Assembly: GCF_030272615.1 (NCBI RefSeq)
Contig: NC_081407.1
Span: forward strand, 380,577,179-380,641,178
DNA length: 64,000 nucleotides
Direction of reading: 5' to 3'
Origin: Cryptomeria japonica
Lineage: Eukaryota; Streptophyta; Pinopsida; Cupressales; Cupressaceae
Numbering within the stretch: the first letter of the stretch is position 1; the number at the start of each line of letters is the position of its first letter. A program made the position numbers and the translations under genes. The notes under the pieces were generated by a model. That model searched no databases and was not told the DNA's origin. It was given only the letters and a program-made list of their open reading frames with translations. Below, piece by piece: positions 44,837-57,105 of the stretch.

Positions 44837-46315
44837 TGTATGCGGGAAAAGTGGGCTAGTAGAATTCAAAATGTGAAAATATGATTAAATTACTAGTCCA
44901 CACACACACACAAGACTTCTTGGTGCAAAATATGGAGTAACGTAGTATTAGTCAGCTTCCCAAGGAGGGTTCCATGGTTCTCTATCTCACAATATCCCTC
45001 AAACCAATGTTTTGCTCTCAGATTACCGAGCAAAATGGTTTAGGGATGGCAAATATGAGAACGAGAGATGCTTTGATAGATTTTAGTACAAAATGGATGC
45101 TAAGCTATGTATGATCTTAGAAATGCAATAAACTAGATGGTAAGAAGACAAGGTTAGTATGAATACTATCCTAGCATACTATATTTAGTCTATGATTGAG
45201 CTAAAATGATAAAGAAATTACTCTAAACATGTATATTTAGACTATTTTCTATTCTAAAAGAGGCTAAATGATGAGCATAAAAATGATAAGAAAGCTTGAA
45301 AGAATTTGAGCATAAGTGTAATGCTTCAAATTTAGAGGATTCTATATAAAAATGGAGGAGTGAGAGCTCTATTTATAGCAAGAATAGGGCAATGGATGGT
45401 CAGGATTGAAAGATTCAATCAAGGGTTGAGTTTGAAAGTTGGGGATCCATGTGCATGATTTGCACCAATGAAATGGTGACAAATGTCAACATAAGATTGG
45501 GTTAAAAAAAGGGGTTGGAGACATTGAATGCCTGAGAAGACCTCATGGTTATCTAGAGGCTAAAGGTCAAGCTAAGTTAGGATTACCCACTGGATTGGGA
45601 GTTAATCCAAGGATAAACCTTTGTGCAAATGATTAAGAGATAATCATGGTCAAAGCATTAAAGGCCTGATGAGACCCTTGGGTTGGGTAGAGGTTGAGTC
45701 AAAACAAATGTTTTAACCATGTAGGAGGGTTTGGGTTAACCATTAATGGTTATTGGAGACTTTGTGGATTAAGTGGTTGAAGGTTGAAAGCTTTCAAAGG
45801 TTATCAAAGACTTTGAGACATTTAGTGGTTGAAGGTTGAAAGCCTTTAATGGTTATTAAAGACTTTGAGGTTTGAGAAGTGACTTCCCTTTTGCTTAGGG
45901 ATGTGACAAAGTTTAGAGGAGGGGTTTGGTTAATTAGAAGCGATTAGAGGATTCTAGAAGGGATTAGAAAGAGGTTTAAGATTTTGCAAGTGGATGGAGG
46001 GATAATAGGATTTAATTGAAATAAAGTAATTTAATTCAATTTGGTTGCTATTTGGGGAAATTAAATAAATTGGATTTATTCAATTTAGGATAACTATTTA
46101 ATTAAATTTGAATTTAATTAAAAGTGGATAAGGGGATTTAATTGAATAAAATGATTTATTCATTAAATGGTATAGTGAATTTTATTTAAATAAATTGAGT
46201 AATTTACTTAATAAAATAGAAGAATGTGGATAGTTTAATTAAATTGGATTTAATTAAATAGAGAAATGAACATAAAATATTCATTTAGGAATATGGTCAT
46301 TTTTATACGTCTACA
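44837..46315 (-). repeat. gypsy-3 5' LTR (right, 1479 bp)
   Basis: Aligned with 27891-29370 end to end with scattered single-base differences and one or two tiny indels. Followed by the GTGAT target duplication at 46316-46320. Confidence 0.96.
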
Positions 46316-46320
46316 GTGAT
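46316..46320. other. Right target-site duplication of gypsy-3 (GTGAT)
   Basis: Identical to 27886-27890; the copia-4 LTR sequence resumes directly after it. Confidence 0.95.
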
Positions 46321-46506
46321 AAATAATCTGATTAGTGAATTTGCAAAAGTGGTAAATGAAGTGGTAGATCTGATAACTGAGTTGGTTTATATGGTAAATG
46401 ATTTCATATTTGTTATAAGTTTGATTTGGGTTTAAAGTTTCAATTTGTGTTAATACTAATCTTCACCCCCCCTCTCAGTATTAACTGGATCCTCATAGAA
46501 TTAACA
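46321..46506 (+). repeat. copia-4 5' LTR, inner part
   Basis: Matches 52551-52730 of the 3' LTR and ends ATTAACA before the primer site. Contains the U5 hairpin (TTAATACT at 46450-46457, AGTATTAA at 46477-46484) around a C-rich loop. Confidence 0.92.
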
Positions 46507-46508
46507 AT

Positions 46509-46520
46509 TGGTATCATATC
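46509..46520 (+). other. copia-4 primer-binding site (decayed)
   Basis: TGGTATCATATC, initiator tRNA-Met type with two mismatches to TGGTATCAGAGC, two bases after the LTR. Confidence 0.8.
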
Positions 46521-46580
46521 TTTGGTTTTGTGTGTGCAGAAAGCCTAACCGCTTGAGGAAAAGATTCTAAGAAAGTCAAG

Positions 46581-47700
46581 ATGATGAAGAAAGAGGGTCC
46601 TAAGTTCAACAAGGATAACTACAAAATTTGGAAAGACAAAATGAAGATCTATATCAAAGGTCTTGGTGCACAATATTGGAAGCAAGTTGAAACAAAATAT
46701 GTTGCTCCTACTACTACTCCTTTGACACCGAATGAACTCAAAGAGAAGCAAGAGAACATGCAAGCCTTAGAAGCTATTGTAAGTACTTTATTTGATTCAG
46801 AATATATTGATGCTCAAGGATTGGAAACTACAGGTGAGGTTTGGGAAAAGTTAGATATAATCTATAGAGGAGATGAGCATGTACAAAGAGCCAAAGAGGA
46901 AAGTTTGATGACACGAGAATGCTTGAAGGAGAAAATATTGCATAGTATGGTCAGAGAATCAAAGAAGTTGTTGGCAACATAAAGAGTGTTGGCGGTAAAA
47001 TAGATGATGAAGCAATAGTAAGTAAAATGATTAGAACTCTTCAACCTCTATATGCTATAAGAGTATCTGCAATCCAAGAACTTAGATCTATTTCAAAGGA
47101 TAAGGTAACTGTTGATTCATTGATTGGTAAGCTTACACCCTTTGAGTTGAATAGTTTTGACAACAGTGTTACTAAATCTAGTGAATCTTCCTTTAAAGTT
47201 TCTATTACCAGTTCATCTGCTAGAAAACAAAAAGATGTATGTCAAAAGCACGAGTGCGGGTCAAGTCATGGAAGTAACCGAGGAAATGAAAACAATGAAG
47301 ATAATGTGATGGAACTTGAGGCACTGTTAGCAAAAAGATTTCCAAGAGGCACTGGTAAGTATAAAGGAAAGCTACCTTTGAAGTGTTTTTCTTGTAGTAG
47401 AACTGGTCATATTGCTGCTAATTGTTCTAATGCTGACAAGAAGGAAAAATTTAGAAAATATAAAGGAAAGGGCAAAAAGAAATGTTATGTTGCAGTAGAT
47501 GAAGGTGTGACCAATGAGGAGTCTAAAGATGAAGATGACAATGAGGAAATTGTGTTTGTAGCCATGAAGGAGGAACTGTCACATGAAAAGGCACTGGTAT
47601 CTCATACAGAGAATAGTGATGAATGGATTATAGATAGTGACTGCTCACACCACATGACCGAAGACAAAAGTAAGTTCATAACTCTTGATGAATTTGAAGG
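46581..47700 (+). pseudogene. copia-4 gag and protease segment
   Basis: Gag block (YKIWKDKMKIYIKGLGAQYW, IYRGDEHVQRAKEESL), zinc knuckle CFSCSRTGHIAANC (about 47385-47430) intact, then WIIDSDCSHHMTE near 47626-47660. The catalytic Asp-Ser-Gly is Asp-Ser-Asp, so the protease site is damaged (copia-1 keeps DSG). Confidence 0.87.
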
Positions 47701-49220
47701 AGGTGTTGTTAGATTTGAAAATAACTCTCCCTCCATGGTGAAAGGTAAAGGTTCAATCTCTCTAAATGGGAAGAGTAATGTTGATGATGTGTTTTGGGTA
47801 GACGGTCTAAAGCGTAATCTCTTAAGTGTTCAGCTCAATGATAAAGGTTATTTGCTTGAGTTTAAAAATGGAGTCTGCAAAATTTTTGGAGGTAATGGTG
47901 ACCTGATTGCTACCGGGAAGCAAACTAAATGTAACTTATTCCATTTGAATAGTAATGTTAATAATTGTCTAGTTGCAAGAATGGAAGACAATTGGTTGTG
48001 GCATAAAAGATGTTGTCATGTTAATTCTGATAATTTGGTTAAAGTAAGCAAGTCAAGTGTTGTAAGAGGATTGCCAAAAATTATCAAACCGAATAATGTG
48101 ATATGGAAAGATTGTCAAATTGGTAAGATGACCTCTATTTATTTCAAGAGCAAGAATTGTACTTCTAAGAATATTTTAGATTTGGTACATACTGATCTTT
48201 GTGTCCCTATGAGAACAAAGAGTTATTATGGTGATAGGTATTTCATTATTTTTACTGATGACTATTCTAAAATGATGTGGGTTACATTTTTGAAGGAGAA
48301 ATCAAAAGCATTTAGTAAATTTAAATCATTTAAATCTTTGGTTGAAATGAGATCAGTAAGAACTTGAAGTGTTTAAGATCAGACCGGGGAGGTGAATTCA
48401 CATCTGATGAATTTGTTAAGTATTGTGATGAACATGGTATCAAGAGACATATGTCTGCTCTGAGGACACCACAATAGAATGGAATAGTAGAGAGGATGAA
48501 CAAACAATAATTGATGCTGCTAGAACCATGTTATTACAAGGTGACGTATCTAAAATGTTTTGGAGAGAAGTAGTCAGTATTGTTGTATACGTTTTCAACT
48601 GGGTACTAGTAAAAAGAGGTAATAATAAGACACCCTATGAGATATGGTATGGAAAAACACCTTGTGTAAGTTATTTCAAAAAAATTGGAAGTCAATATTT
48701 TATTAAGAAAGATAACTACACTGAGAAATTTGATACAAAATCTGATGAAGGAATTTTTCTTGGTTACTTTTCTAAGAGTAGGGCATATAAATGTTACAAT
48801 AAGAGAACTAAGAAAATTGTTGAAAGTGCTAATGTAAAAGTTGACGATCTATTAGATAAGTCTGAAGGTACAAGCAGATCAAAACCTAATAAGGATAATG
48901 AGGAAAAACTTGTGATAATTGAACCGGAGGCACAAAATAATGAAGAACCAGCAAATGCAGAATTAGGTGCTCAACCGGTAAGCGATGACAGTGAGGAAGA
49001 AAATGAAGAACCTAATGTAGAAGATGTAGAACCCACACAGGAAATGCTTAGATATGTCACATTGAACCATTCACAAGAAAAGATAATTAGTGATAAGAAT
49101 GCAGGTGTGCAAACCAAGAGAAAGATCCGAGAGAACTCATGTTTGATTTTTACAATAGAACCCAAGGTAGTTAAAGAAGCATTGAAAGATGATGATTGGG
49201 TTAAAGAAATTAATGAATAA
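47701..49220 (+). pseudogene. copia-4 integrase segment
   Basis: Pre-integrase region HKRCCHVN...WKDCQIGKM: the first Cys of CxxC is Trp here. Core ...FTDDYSKMMWVTFLKEKSKAF, then LRSDRGGEF after a frameshift. TAG at about 48474 in TPQxNG, the same codon as in copia-1. Then FWREVVSIVVYVFNWVLVKRG and an acidic linker. Confidence 0.85.
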
Positions 49221-50690
49221 TTAGATCAAATTGAGAAGAATTAGACATGGTCACGTGTTCCTAGACTAGGGGATAAGAATATAATTGGAACAAAATGGGT
49301 CTTTAGGAATAAATTGGATGAAGAAGGAAAAATTGTAAGAAACAAAGCAAGGTTAGTCTGAAAAGGGTATGCACAGGAAGAAGGTGAGGATTATGGTGAA
49401 ACATTTTCACCAATTGCAAGATTAGAAGGAGTAAGGATGGTGCTAGCATTTGCTACATATAAAGGTTTCAAAGTTGATCAAATGGATATCAAATCAGCCT
49501 TTCTGAATTGAATTCTAGAAGAAGTATACATTGAACAACTAGATGGATTTTCCTTGATTGGTGATAAAGACATGGTGTGTAGCTTGCATAAAGCACTATA
49601 TGGTCTAAAGTAGGAATCAAGAGCATGGTATGAGAGATTACATGCACATTTGATCAAAATTGGATTTCAACGTAATAGTGAGGACACCAACATTTATTTG
49701 AAGACTGATGGAGACAAGATGCTGATAGCAGAAGTGTTTGTAGATGACATCATTTTTTGTGGAAATGATGATGTGTATGAACTTTGCTGATGAGATGAAA
49801 AAGGAATTTGAAATGTCTCTAATTGGTGAAATAAAGTTCTTTATTGGCTTACAGGTCCAACAATTGGATGGTGGTATCTTTATTTGTTAGACCAAGTATA
49901 TCAAAGAGGCGTTGAAGACTTTTGGTATGGATGACTGCAAACTGGTAGGAACACCGATGGTAGCAGGATGCAAGTTATCAAAGCAAGATGATTCCCTTGT
50001 TGTTAGTGAAAAAGAGTATAGATCTATGATTGGCAAGATAAACTATGTTGTTCATAGTAGACCGGACATTACTCATGTTGTTGGATTAGTGGCTAGATTT
50101 CAAAAAGAGCCCAAGGAGAGTCACATGGTGGTTGTGAAGAGAATTTTTTGGTATCTTTAAGGTACAGTAGACTATGGTTTATGGTATCCCTGCAAAGGAG
50201 ATTTTACTTTGGATGTCTTTACTGATGTTGACTGGGTAGGTAATGTGGATGACCAGAAAAGCACAATCGATGGAGCCTTTCTACTTGGTGGAAGATTAGT
50301 GGCATGAACGAGCAAGAAACAAACATGTGTTCTCAATATACAGCTAAAGCAGAGTATGTTGTTGCATCCATGAATTGCTCGTAGGTAATATGGATGAGAC
50401 ATGTGCTAGAAGGATTCAAGATAGATATGTTTGAAGTAGTGACTATTTATTGTGAAAATACAAGTGCAATAAACATTTCTAAGAATCTCGTACTTCATGC
50501 TAGAACCAAACACATTGAATTGAAGTATCATTTCCTAAGGGAAAGAGTTCAAGAAAAATAAGTGAAAATGGAATATGTGAAGAGTAAAGATCAGTTAGCC
50601 GATATCTTTATTAAGCCCTTACCAAAGGCTACCTTTGAATTTATTAGAGGTAAACTAGGGGTTAGACCCCTACACCGGAAGAACTAGAAT
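49221..50690 (+). pseudogene. copia-4 reverse transcriptase and RNase H segment
   Basis: RT blocks [53 protein letters not shown] and FVDDIIFCGNDD. RNase H blocks GTPMVAGCKLSKQDD, VVHSRPDITH, DQKSTIDGAFLLGG, TSAINISKNLVLHARTKHIE and QLADIFIKPLP. Several stops and at least one frame change. Confidence 0.87.
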
Positions 50691-51076
50691 GATGGAGATG
50701 CATAAATCCTATGGATTTCATGTTTATCTTTCACTAAGGATTGATGAAGGTGCAAGCTACTCCTTTGGGGGAGCAACTTGTATGTAAAGCTCTGATTTAA
50801 TGCTCTAATATAATTTTATGATGATGGAAGAGGCAACAACAGAATTGAAGACAAATTATGCATTTACACCTTTGGCATTGTTGTCAAAGGGGGAGAAGAA
50901 AAGAAATCAGATATGGGTGAAGTTGAAGAATATATTGAGAGAAGCATTGGTTAAGGGGGAGAAGACAAAAGGAGGAGAACCGACAGATGATGTGATACCG
51001 ACAAGCTAGTTGTAGATCATGATGTTACTCTGATAGTACATCTGATTGGTGTTTCCATCAATGCCAAAGGTGGAGA
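50691..51076 (+). other. copia-4 3' internal region with repeated PPT-like tracts
   Basis: CAAAGGGGGAGAAG at about 50887 and AAGGGGGAGAAG at about 50951 precede the PPT-like CCAAAGGTGGAGAG at about 51064-51077 next to the LTR. Copia-1 shows the same repetition. A 63-codon frame at 50818-51009 covers this purine-rich stretch and is probably not a gene. Confidence 0.6.
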
Positions 51077-52730
51077 GTTTGGCATTTGGCACAAATGATT
51101 CAGGTGATGCCGTTGAAGATGGATGACTGAACTGATAAAGGATAGAAGACTGGGATTTTATGATTAAATGATTTGATCAATTATTTGTGTTGTCATTGAT
51201 GGAAACTGATGTCAAATGATGACTACTGATGTTCCTGATGTTTTGGTTTGTCATTCAAGTCATTTGGTTTGCCGGAAGATAGGGTTTACTGGCAAAGAAC
51301 AAAATATTGTGAATTAGGACTTTAACCGGTAAAGCATAGATGTTTTACTTGAATCGGGTGATCGATGATGATTGGTGATTTGCGGTTTGGAATGTGAGCT
51401 TGTATCATGAAAAGGAGTATCTAACTAGAACCAGAACTTGTGAAGACTACCAGAAGGCTTGTTTCTAATTTTCGATGAAGTTTTGCTAGGGTTTTAGTAG
51501 GGTTTAAGGACTGGTGAAGAAATCATCAAATCGGTAAAGATTTTTGATATGACGGTGATCGACCATGAGTCTACATGAAGGTGGTGACATGACACAACCC
51601 GCATGAATGATTTGATTGTTGTTTTGGCACAATTCAAGAAATAATTTCTTGGGAAATAACGAAACACTTAGTGGAGTGTTTTGAGGTTTTGACTTTGGTA
51701 TAGATCAGATTTTTGTGATGGGTTTCGATCAACCAATGATTGATATTGCATTGTAATTTGATATAATGATCTGTTTATTGGTCACATATGATCTCTTATG
51801 ATTTGTATTGGAATTTCATGATGTAATTAGGGTTTAGTGGCTGACCTAGTTGAGATGGCTATTTAGGATGGCACAGTTGATGTTTATTGTGTCGGTGGTC
51901 TTAAAAGAATGTCTTGAGATATCTAAGAGAGGATAGAGATCTTCTTGAGAGTTGCAAAGTGTTAAGCATAACTGGATCTAATTTAGCAAGCTGAGAAGTG
52001 CAAGTAACATATCACTTTTTCACTGTTGTTCCCTAATAGTTGCAGCAGGTTAAATCCCTTGACTAGGTAGGTCCTAACAGGTGTTAAACATTTAAGTCCC
52101 CTAACAAGGAATCTCTCAAAAAGAGTGGTAAATCTTCACACAAGGTTGATCCTAACAGATCATCAAGCTCCTAACCGGGTTGCTAGGCAAATCCCTTAAC
52201 CGGGCTGCTAGGCAAATCCCTTAACCCAGTGACTCCTAATAGGGCGTATTGTAAGCTCCTAACAAGGTGTACTTCAAAAGAGTACAAATAGAGTATGAAT
52301 TCTTGTGGGTACTAACTCCCACCGCGTTTTTTCCCTATTTGGGTTTCCATGTCAAAAATATGGTGTTCATGTGTGGAATGCTTTTCATGTGATGTTCTTG
52401 TTTATGTTTCATTTCATGCATTATTACTAATTACCGATTATGATAGTTTATCAGAGGTTTATCAAAGGTTACCAATACTGATAATAAGTTGGTAAGTAAT
52501 TAGATTTATATGATTGCTTAAGTGATGGAAAAATTGATAGATGTGGTAAATAATTTGATTAGTGAATTTGCAGAAGTGGTAAATGAAGTGGCAGATTTGA
52601 TAACTGAGTTGGTTTATATGGTAAATGATTTTAGATTTTTTATAAGTTTGATTTGGGTTTAAAGTTTCAATTTGTGTTAATACTGATTCACCCCCCTCTC
52701 AGTATTAATTGGATCCTCATAAAATTAACA
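51077..52730 (+). repeat. copia-4 3' LTR (uninterrupted)
   Basis: Matches the split 5' LTR from its first bases to ATTAACA at 52730. It carries an extra roughly 50 bases at about 52160-52220, two units of a CAAATCCCTTAACC(G/C).G-type word with TTGCTAGG/CTGCTAGG, absent from the 5' LTR. The start is placed by alignment and may be off by a few bases. Confidence 0.88.
52677..52708 (+). other. U5 hairpin of copia-4
   Basis: TTAATACTGA (52677-52686) and TCAGTATTAA (52699-52708) are a perfect 10-bp inverted repeat around a C-rich loop of 12 bases, 22 bases from the LTR end. Confidence 0.8.
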
Positions 52731-53984
52731 CACATGTACCGTGTTGGCAATATTAATGTTTATGCTTGTTTTATTGGCGGTTGAGGCCGCATAACAAAAA
52801 CTTGGTCATGTTTAAAAGTTTTGCAATGACTCTTTAATTTTGTTAGAGGGGCCCACTCTTTGGCGTGGTGGCACGTGAAAGTACCCATGTTGACATATGT
52901 TTATTTCGTAAATGCATGTTTTAATATTTCCAAATGTTTTGCAATGTTTTATGTATTTTTGGTAATGGATACATGTATGGCCCGAAAGATGTTATGTTTA
53001 ATGTGAATATTTATGCGATTTCTTTTGTTATGTTTTTTGTGTGCGGTTGCGCAAGTTTTGTTGGGTAGGGCGATCATGTGTGGGGCCCATGATACGCATG
53101 TTCTATATCACCTTCTGGAACCCGCTCACGTATTGGCTCCTCTCCCCTAATATTTAAATGGTAAAAAAATACATGCACACCCATTTATGGCACTTGGAAT
53201 CATTCGTACTGGCCATGGATTAATGGCTTTAATTGTGAAAGTGAAATTTTTTTATTGTGCATTATTTATTTTTATTTTAAGCTGACAAAAATTGAATTTT
53301 GTGCCTACAATAATTCATATTGACCAATCACATTGCAAATAAATTATTTTTTAAATAACTTTTACTAAAAAATTTATATGTTAACTTTTGAAAATCTAAA
53401 AATTTATTTTAGTTTGAAATTTTTTGAACATTGATTGGTTGGGAAGGACAATAGTTAATAACTATTTAAACCATTTGAAAACATTATGAATGCATAAATA
53501 TCCTGCCATGGCATGAACTAATAAGAGTTTTAAAAAATGATGAAAGGTCAATTCCAACAAATATACTTTGATAGATTAACAAGAACACTTGATTTATACT
53601 CTTAGTCTTCTTTGAAATTAATAGAACAAGGTAGATAAGAAAAGTACTCACCTTCTTGCCATGAGGTTTGTTTCCAACCACTCACTTCTTTCAAATCTAA
53701 GATAGGATCACACTTAGTAAAACATCATCATATACTATCCTTTTAAAAGTTTGCCCATTATGCATTAATACAATTTATCAACAAAGTCATTTTTGCATTT
53801 CTAACTTTATCTTGAAGTATACAAAATTCTATGAGTATACTCAAACCATTTTAATCATGCAACATAATCAAAATGAAGGTCTTATCATAAAATAACTATC
53901 TGAATCATTTGAATCAACTAATCCAACTCAAAGTAGCATCAAAATATAAATAATTAATTTGCATCTAAAGGTGGGGCCTGACAC
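52731..53984. other. AT-rich intergenic, nothing recognised
   Basis: Flank of copia-4. No open frame with recognisable protein, no LTR or repeat seen. Confidence 0.5.
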
Positions 53985-54650
53985 TTGTTTTGTTGATAGG
54001 ATATACATTCTCTAATATGTTTGAGAGCATCCTCCATTCCTTTCTAATAAAATCTCTCTCAGATCTAATTATAGGTTTTGAAATACCCTTTACGACCAAC
54101 CAAGGGTGTATCATGAAAATATCTCAATATCTTCTCCTTAATCTTGTGCCCTAGTACCAAAAATACTACGTTCTTGTAGTAGATTATCCTATCAACTTGA
54201 ACTATGTCATCCCCCACTAACTCATTTGATATATTAGAGGAAAAAGAGTTCATAGCATATTTTCAAATTGTGGAGACTTTCCAATTAGCAGAAATAGAAG
54301 ATAGAGAACATAGGGTAGGCTTCCTAGAAAGAGCATCAAGAACTACATATTTCTTCCCTTTTATATATTCAATCTCAAAATAATAAGATTGCAATTTACA
54401 CACCTTTTTTTGTTGATGGTTTTTCAAATCCCTTTGGTTCAAGAGGAACTTGAGATTGGTGTGATTTGTTTTAGCTGCAAACTTTTCGCATACCACATAT
54501 TGCCTAAACTTGCCAAGTGCATGCATGATTGCTATCATTTCTTTGTCATAAATGGAATATCCTTCCTCTAGTTGACTCCATTTTGTACTCTCAAAAGCTA
54601 TTGGATGCCCCTTTTCTATTAGGAAAACCCTTATATATTTTGACTTAACT
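53985..54650 (-). pseudogene. Ty3/gypsy pol fragment (RNase H to integrase zinc region)
   Basis: Minus strand: HPIAFESTKWSQLEEGYS and YDKEMIAIMHALGKFRQY, then TNHTNLKFLLNQRDLKN, DALSRKP, and LRYFHDTPLVGRKGYFKTY followed by a C..C zinc end in which the last Cys is Tyr (ECISYQQNK). This is the DALSRK type, unlike the Tat elements nearby. Cut at both ends, no LTRs seen, several stops. Confidence 0.85.
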
Positions 54651-57105
54651 TATTTAATGGATATTTTGATGAGGATGTTGCTATCTTGAAAAATGAGTTA
54701 ATTGATGAGATGATAATAAGATTATTTGAAATTGAATTATTAACTGTCATTTAATTAAATAGATAAATATTATTTAATTAAATAGATAAATAAGATAATT
54801 ACAACTATAAATTGTTAATAATTAATAATTATTGTGATGTAGTGATTAATGTGATGAATATTTAATACTTTGTAATGAATTGAACTAAATGTTAAGATGA
54901 ATATTTTAGTTTTTGCATCCACTTGTTTTTATGTTTCCCCACAACATGCCACCCAAGGGATGTGGGAGGTATACAAAGGCCAATCTTCCTTTTTCTTTTT
55001 ATAATGATACATCTAATAAGACATGGATTAATATGCTATACGCTATGATGGAAAATTATATCACCAATTGGTTATTCATTATGTATAAAATTTCTTAACA
55101 AATATCAACTAGTAAAATGCTTATATGGATGGAAATATTTCCATAATTATTTACTCTATTACTATCTTCACCACTATTTAGAATCTTTACAAGATAGGTC
55201 TATTTGAGATTTGAGGAAATGTTATGGCCTTCTTAATTTTCAGGGGTAAAAGCACAAAATTGTGTCATGTTTCAGGCCAACTTATCAGCACAAGTGAAAT
55301 TAATTAATTCTAACTAAAAATTAATTTTAGTCAAACATATGGTCTATAGAGATTCATTATAGCTATATTATATATGGGCCACAACTTTTCCAATTGAAAT
55401 TGTCTATTAAATGTCTATTTTATACTAGTTTGGGTCTAATTACCAATTTTATTTTATTTTTTGAAAAAATCAATGATTCAACAACTCCTACTCTTATAAA
55501 TAATATATTTTTTGAAATGTAAAAATACCCTTATAGATCTATAAGTGATTTTTTCAAACAATATATCTTTTATTATTTTAATTAGTTTTTATATTTATTG
55601 AAAGGAGATCATCAACACTAAAATAGAAGGTTGATTATCTTGTAAAGGAAGAATACTAAAGTTTATTTGAAAATTTTGAAAAAAAAATGTACTAGAGAAA
55701 AAAGTCTATGTCAAGGTGATATAATTATTTTCTGATTTGGATAAATAATTAAGAAAAAAGGTGACACCAAATGAAAAGGGTTATATTTCAGTACACACAA
55801 CTTTTTCAAATTTATTGAAAAATATATATACATAAAAAATAGTTAAACATATTTTTTGCACTAAAGTTTCAATTTATCAATATACACAAAAACATTTAAG
55901 GAATAAGGTAAAATTTACTATATAAAGTGTGACGCCTCGTGTAGCTTCAATTTCAACATTTTATCAACAACTAAGCTATAGTGTTTACTTTATAAGAAAG
56001 TATATTCAAATAATTTTTAAATTTTTTTAAAAATTACAAACATAAAATTCACAAAAAAATATACATTTTATTAATTTATATCATTTCAAAATTCAAAACA
56101 TATATTTCACTTTCTATTGATTCAATTTAAAAAGTTGAATTAGCATTGGCCATTTTCTTTATAAATGTGTGACACAACTTTATGCTTTTACCCTTAGTCT
56201 TAATCTTAATCGTGGTGTAGGATATCTTCGCTATATATATGACTAATTAATTGATACATGTCTCATAAAACATTGAGCCTAATATACCTTCACAAGAACT
56301 CTTCCTACATCATGACAACTATGACTTGTTACTCACAATTTTTTCATTGTGTCATTCTTTTGACATATACCTTAATTCAATAAAAAATATATTTTGGTTA
56401 AGGCTAAAATTGGATGGTCAACTTTGCAATTCAAGACAATAATTGTGATGATTATCTAATTATTTCATCCTTCCAAATGATAAGGCATATCTTATTTGAG
56501 AAAAAACATATAGTGTGTGTAACACTTTAGAATTCTGACAATATGAGGAAGAAAATTATTTGATTATGTTTTATGCTAAAAATACATAAATGAAACCATA
56601 TGAGTCCCATTAAATTTAGGCCCTACTTGTGACAATGTACATGTTAGTTGAATTTGTTGACATATTTTTTCATGGAAAAAATTGGGAGACCATTAAGAAG
56701 TTTCACATGTACTAGGTATGATGTCCATAATACCTTGCAACATATCTCCTACAAAGGGACTTTGAGAAGATTTCCCATGTGTCCCTTTTTGAACAAAGAC
56801 TTGTACCCATATCAAAATACACCTCTTGCAAACAAGGAGGTGGTGTACAATGTTAGTGTCACATCACTCTTACAAAAGGGGTGTGTTTAATATTGGTAGT
56901 AAAAATGTTTAGTAGGATATAACATGTTAAGGGGTGTGTTTAATATTTGAAGCCAATGTGTTATAGTGTTTACCACTACGACGACTGACTTTGAAAATGC
57001 GTTCAAATTAACTTGTCTGCCACGGATGATGTTTCTGAACCCTTTGAGACGCAACACAGGAGGGGCAAATTTTGACCCTCAATTTTGTTCTGCTTTGAAT
57101 TGACT
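54651..57105. other. AT-rich intergenic and upstream region of the receptor kinase
   Basis: Mostly A/T-rich. A 20-base word GGGGTGTGTTTAATATT recurs at 56878 and 56931 (53 apart). Short frames at 54913-55098 and 56648-56890 have no recognisable product. Confidence 0.5.

Larger units (their letters stand above)
27891..46315 (-). mobile_element. gypsy-3: complete 18.4-kb Ty3/gypsy (Tat/Ogre type) element
   Basis: Near-identical LTRs (27891-29370 and 44837-46315), GTGAT duplication, tRNA-Lys-type primer site, PPT, and on the minus strand an ORF before gag, gag, protease, G-patch, RT, two RNase H domains and integrase. Beyond pol, on the plus strand, is a two-exon PMD gene. By eye the LTRs differ at roughly twenty positions in 1.48 kb, so this is the youngest large insertion here. 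All coding parts carry stops, so it is not autonomous as it stands. Confidence 0.96.
46581..50690 (+). pseudogene. copia-4 gag-pol polyprotein (stops and frameshifts)
   Basis: Starts MMKKEGPKF, like copia-1. A frameshift near 46905 and a TAG inside gag are followed by a long open stretch 47027-48367. A further frameshift lies near 48350, then comes 48528-49220, RT from about 49250 with TGA/TAG stops (LVxKGY, FLNxILEE, LKxESRAW), another frame change near 49780, and RNase H to about 50690 (KDQLADIFIKPLP...). RT keeps FVDDIIF, but protease and integrase residues are lost. Older or more decayed than copia-1. Confidence 0.9.
26492..52730 (+). mobile_element. copia-4: Ty1/copia element, split by nested gypsy-3
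   Basis: The 5' LTR occupies 26492-27890 plus 46321-46506, interrupted by gypsy-3. Gag-pol follows at 46581-50690 and the 3' LTR at about 51077-52730. Plus-strand primer-binding site and PPT-like tracts are in place. The flanks (CATGG before, CACATG after) share only CATG, so I cannot show a clean target duplication. The proteins are close to copia-1, but this copy has several frameshifts. Confidence 0.9.

Noticed and set aside
26487-52740. Target duplication for copia-4
   Set aside because: The flanks share only CATG in offset positions; not a clean 5-bp duplication, so not claimed.
56648-56890. 80-codon frame upstream of the kinase
   Set aside because: No domain, no homologue I recognise, short and in AT-rich DNA; left uncalled.
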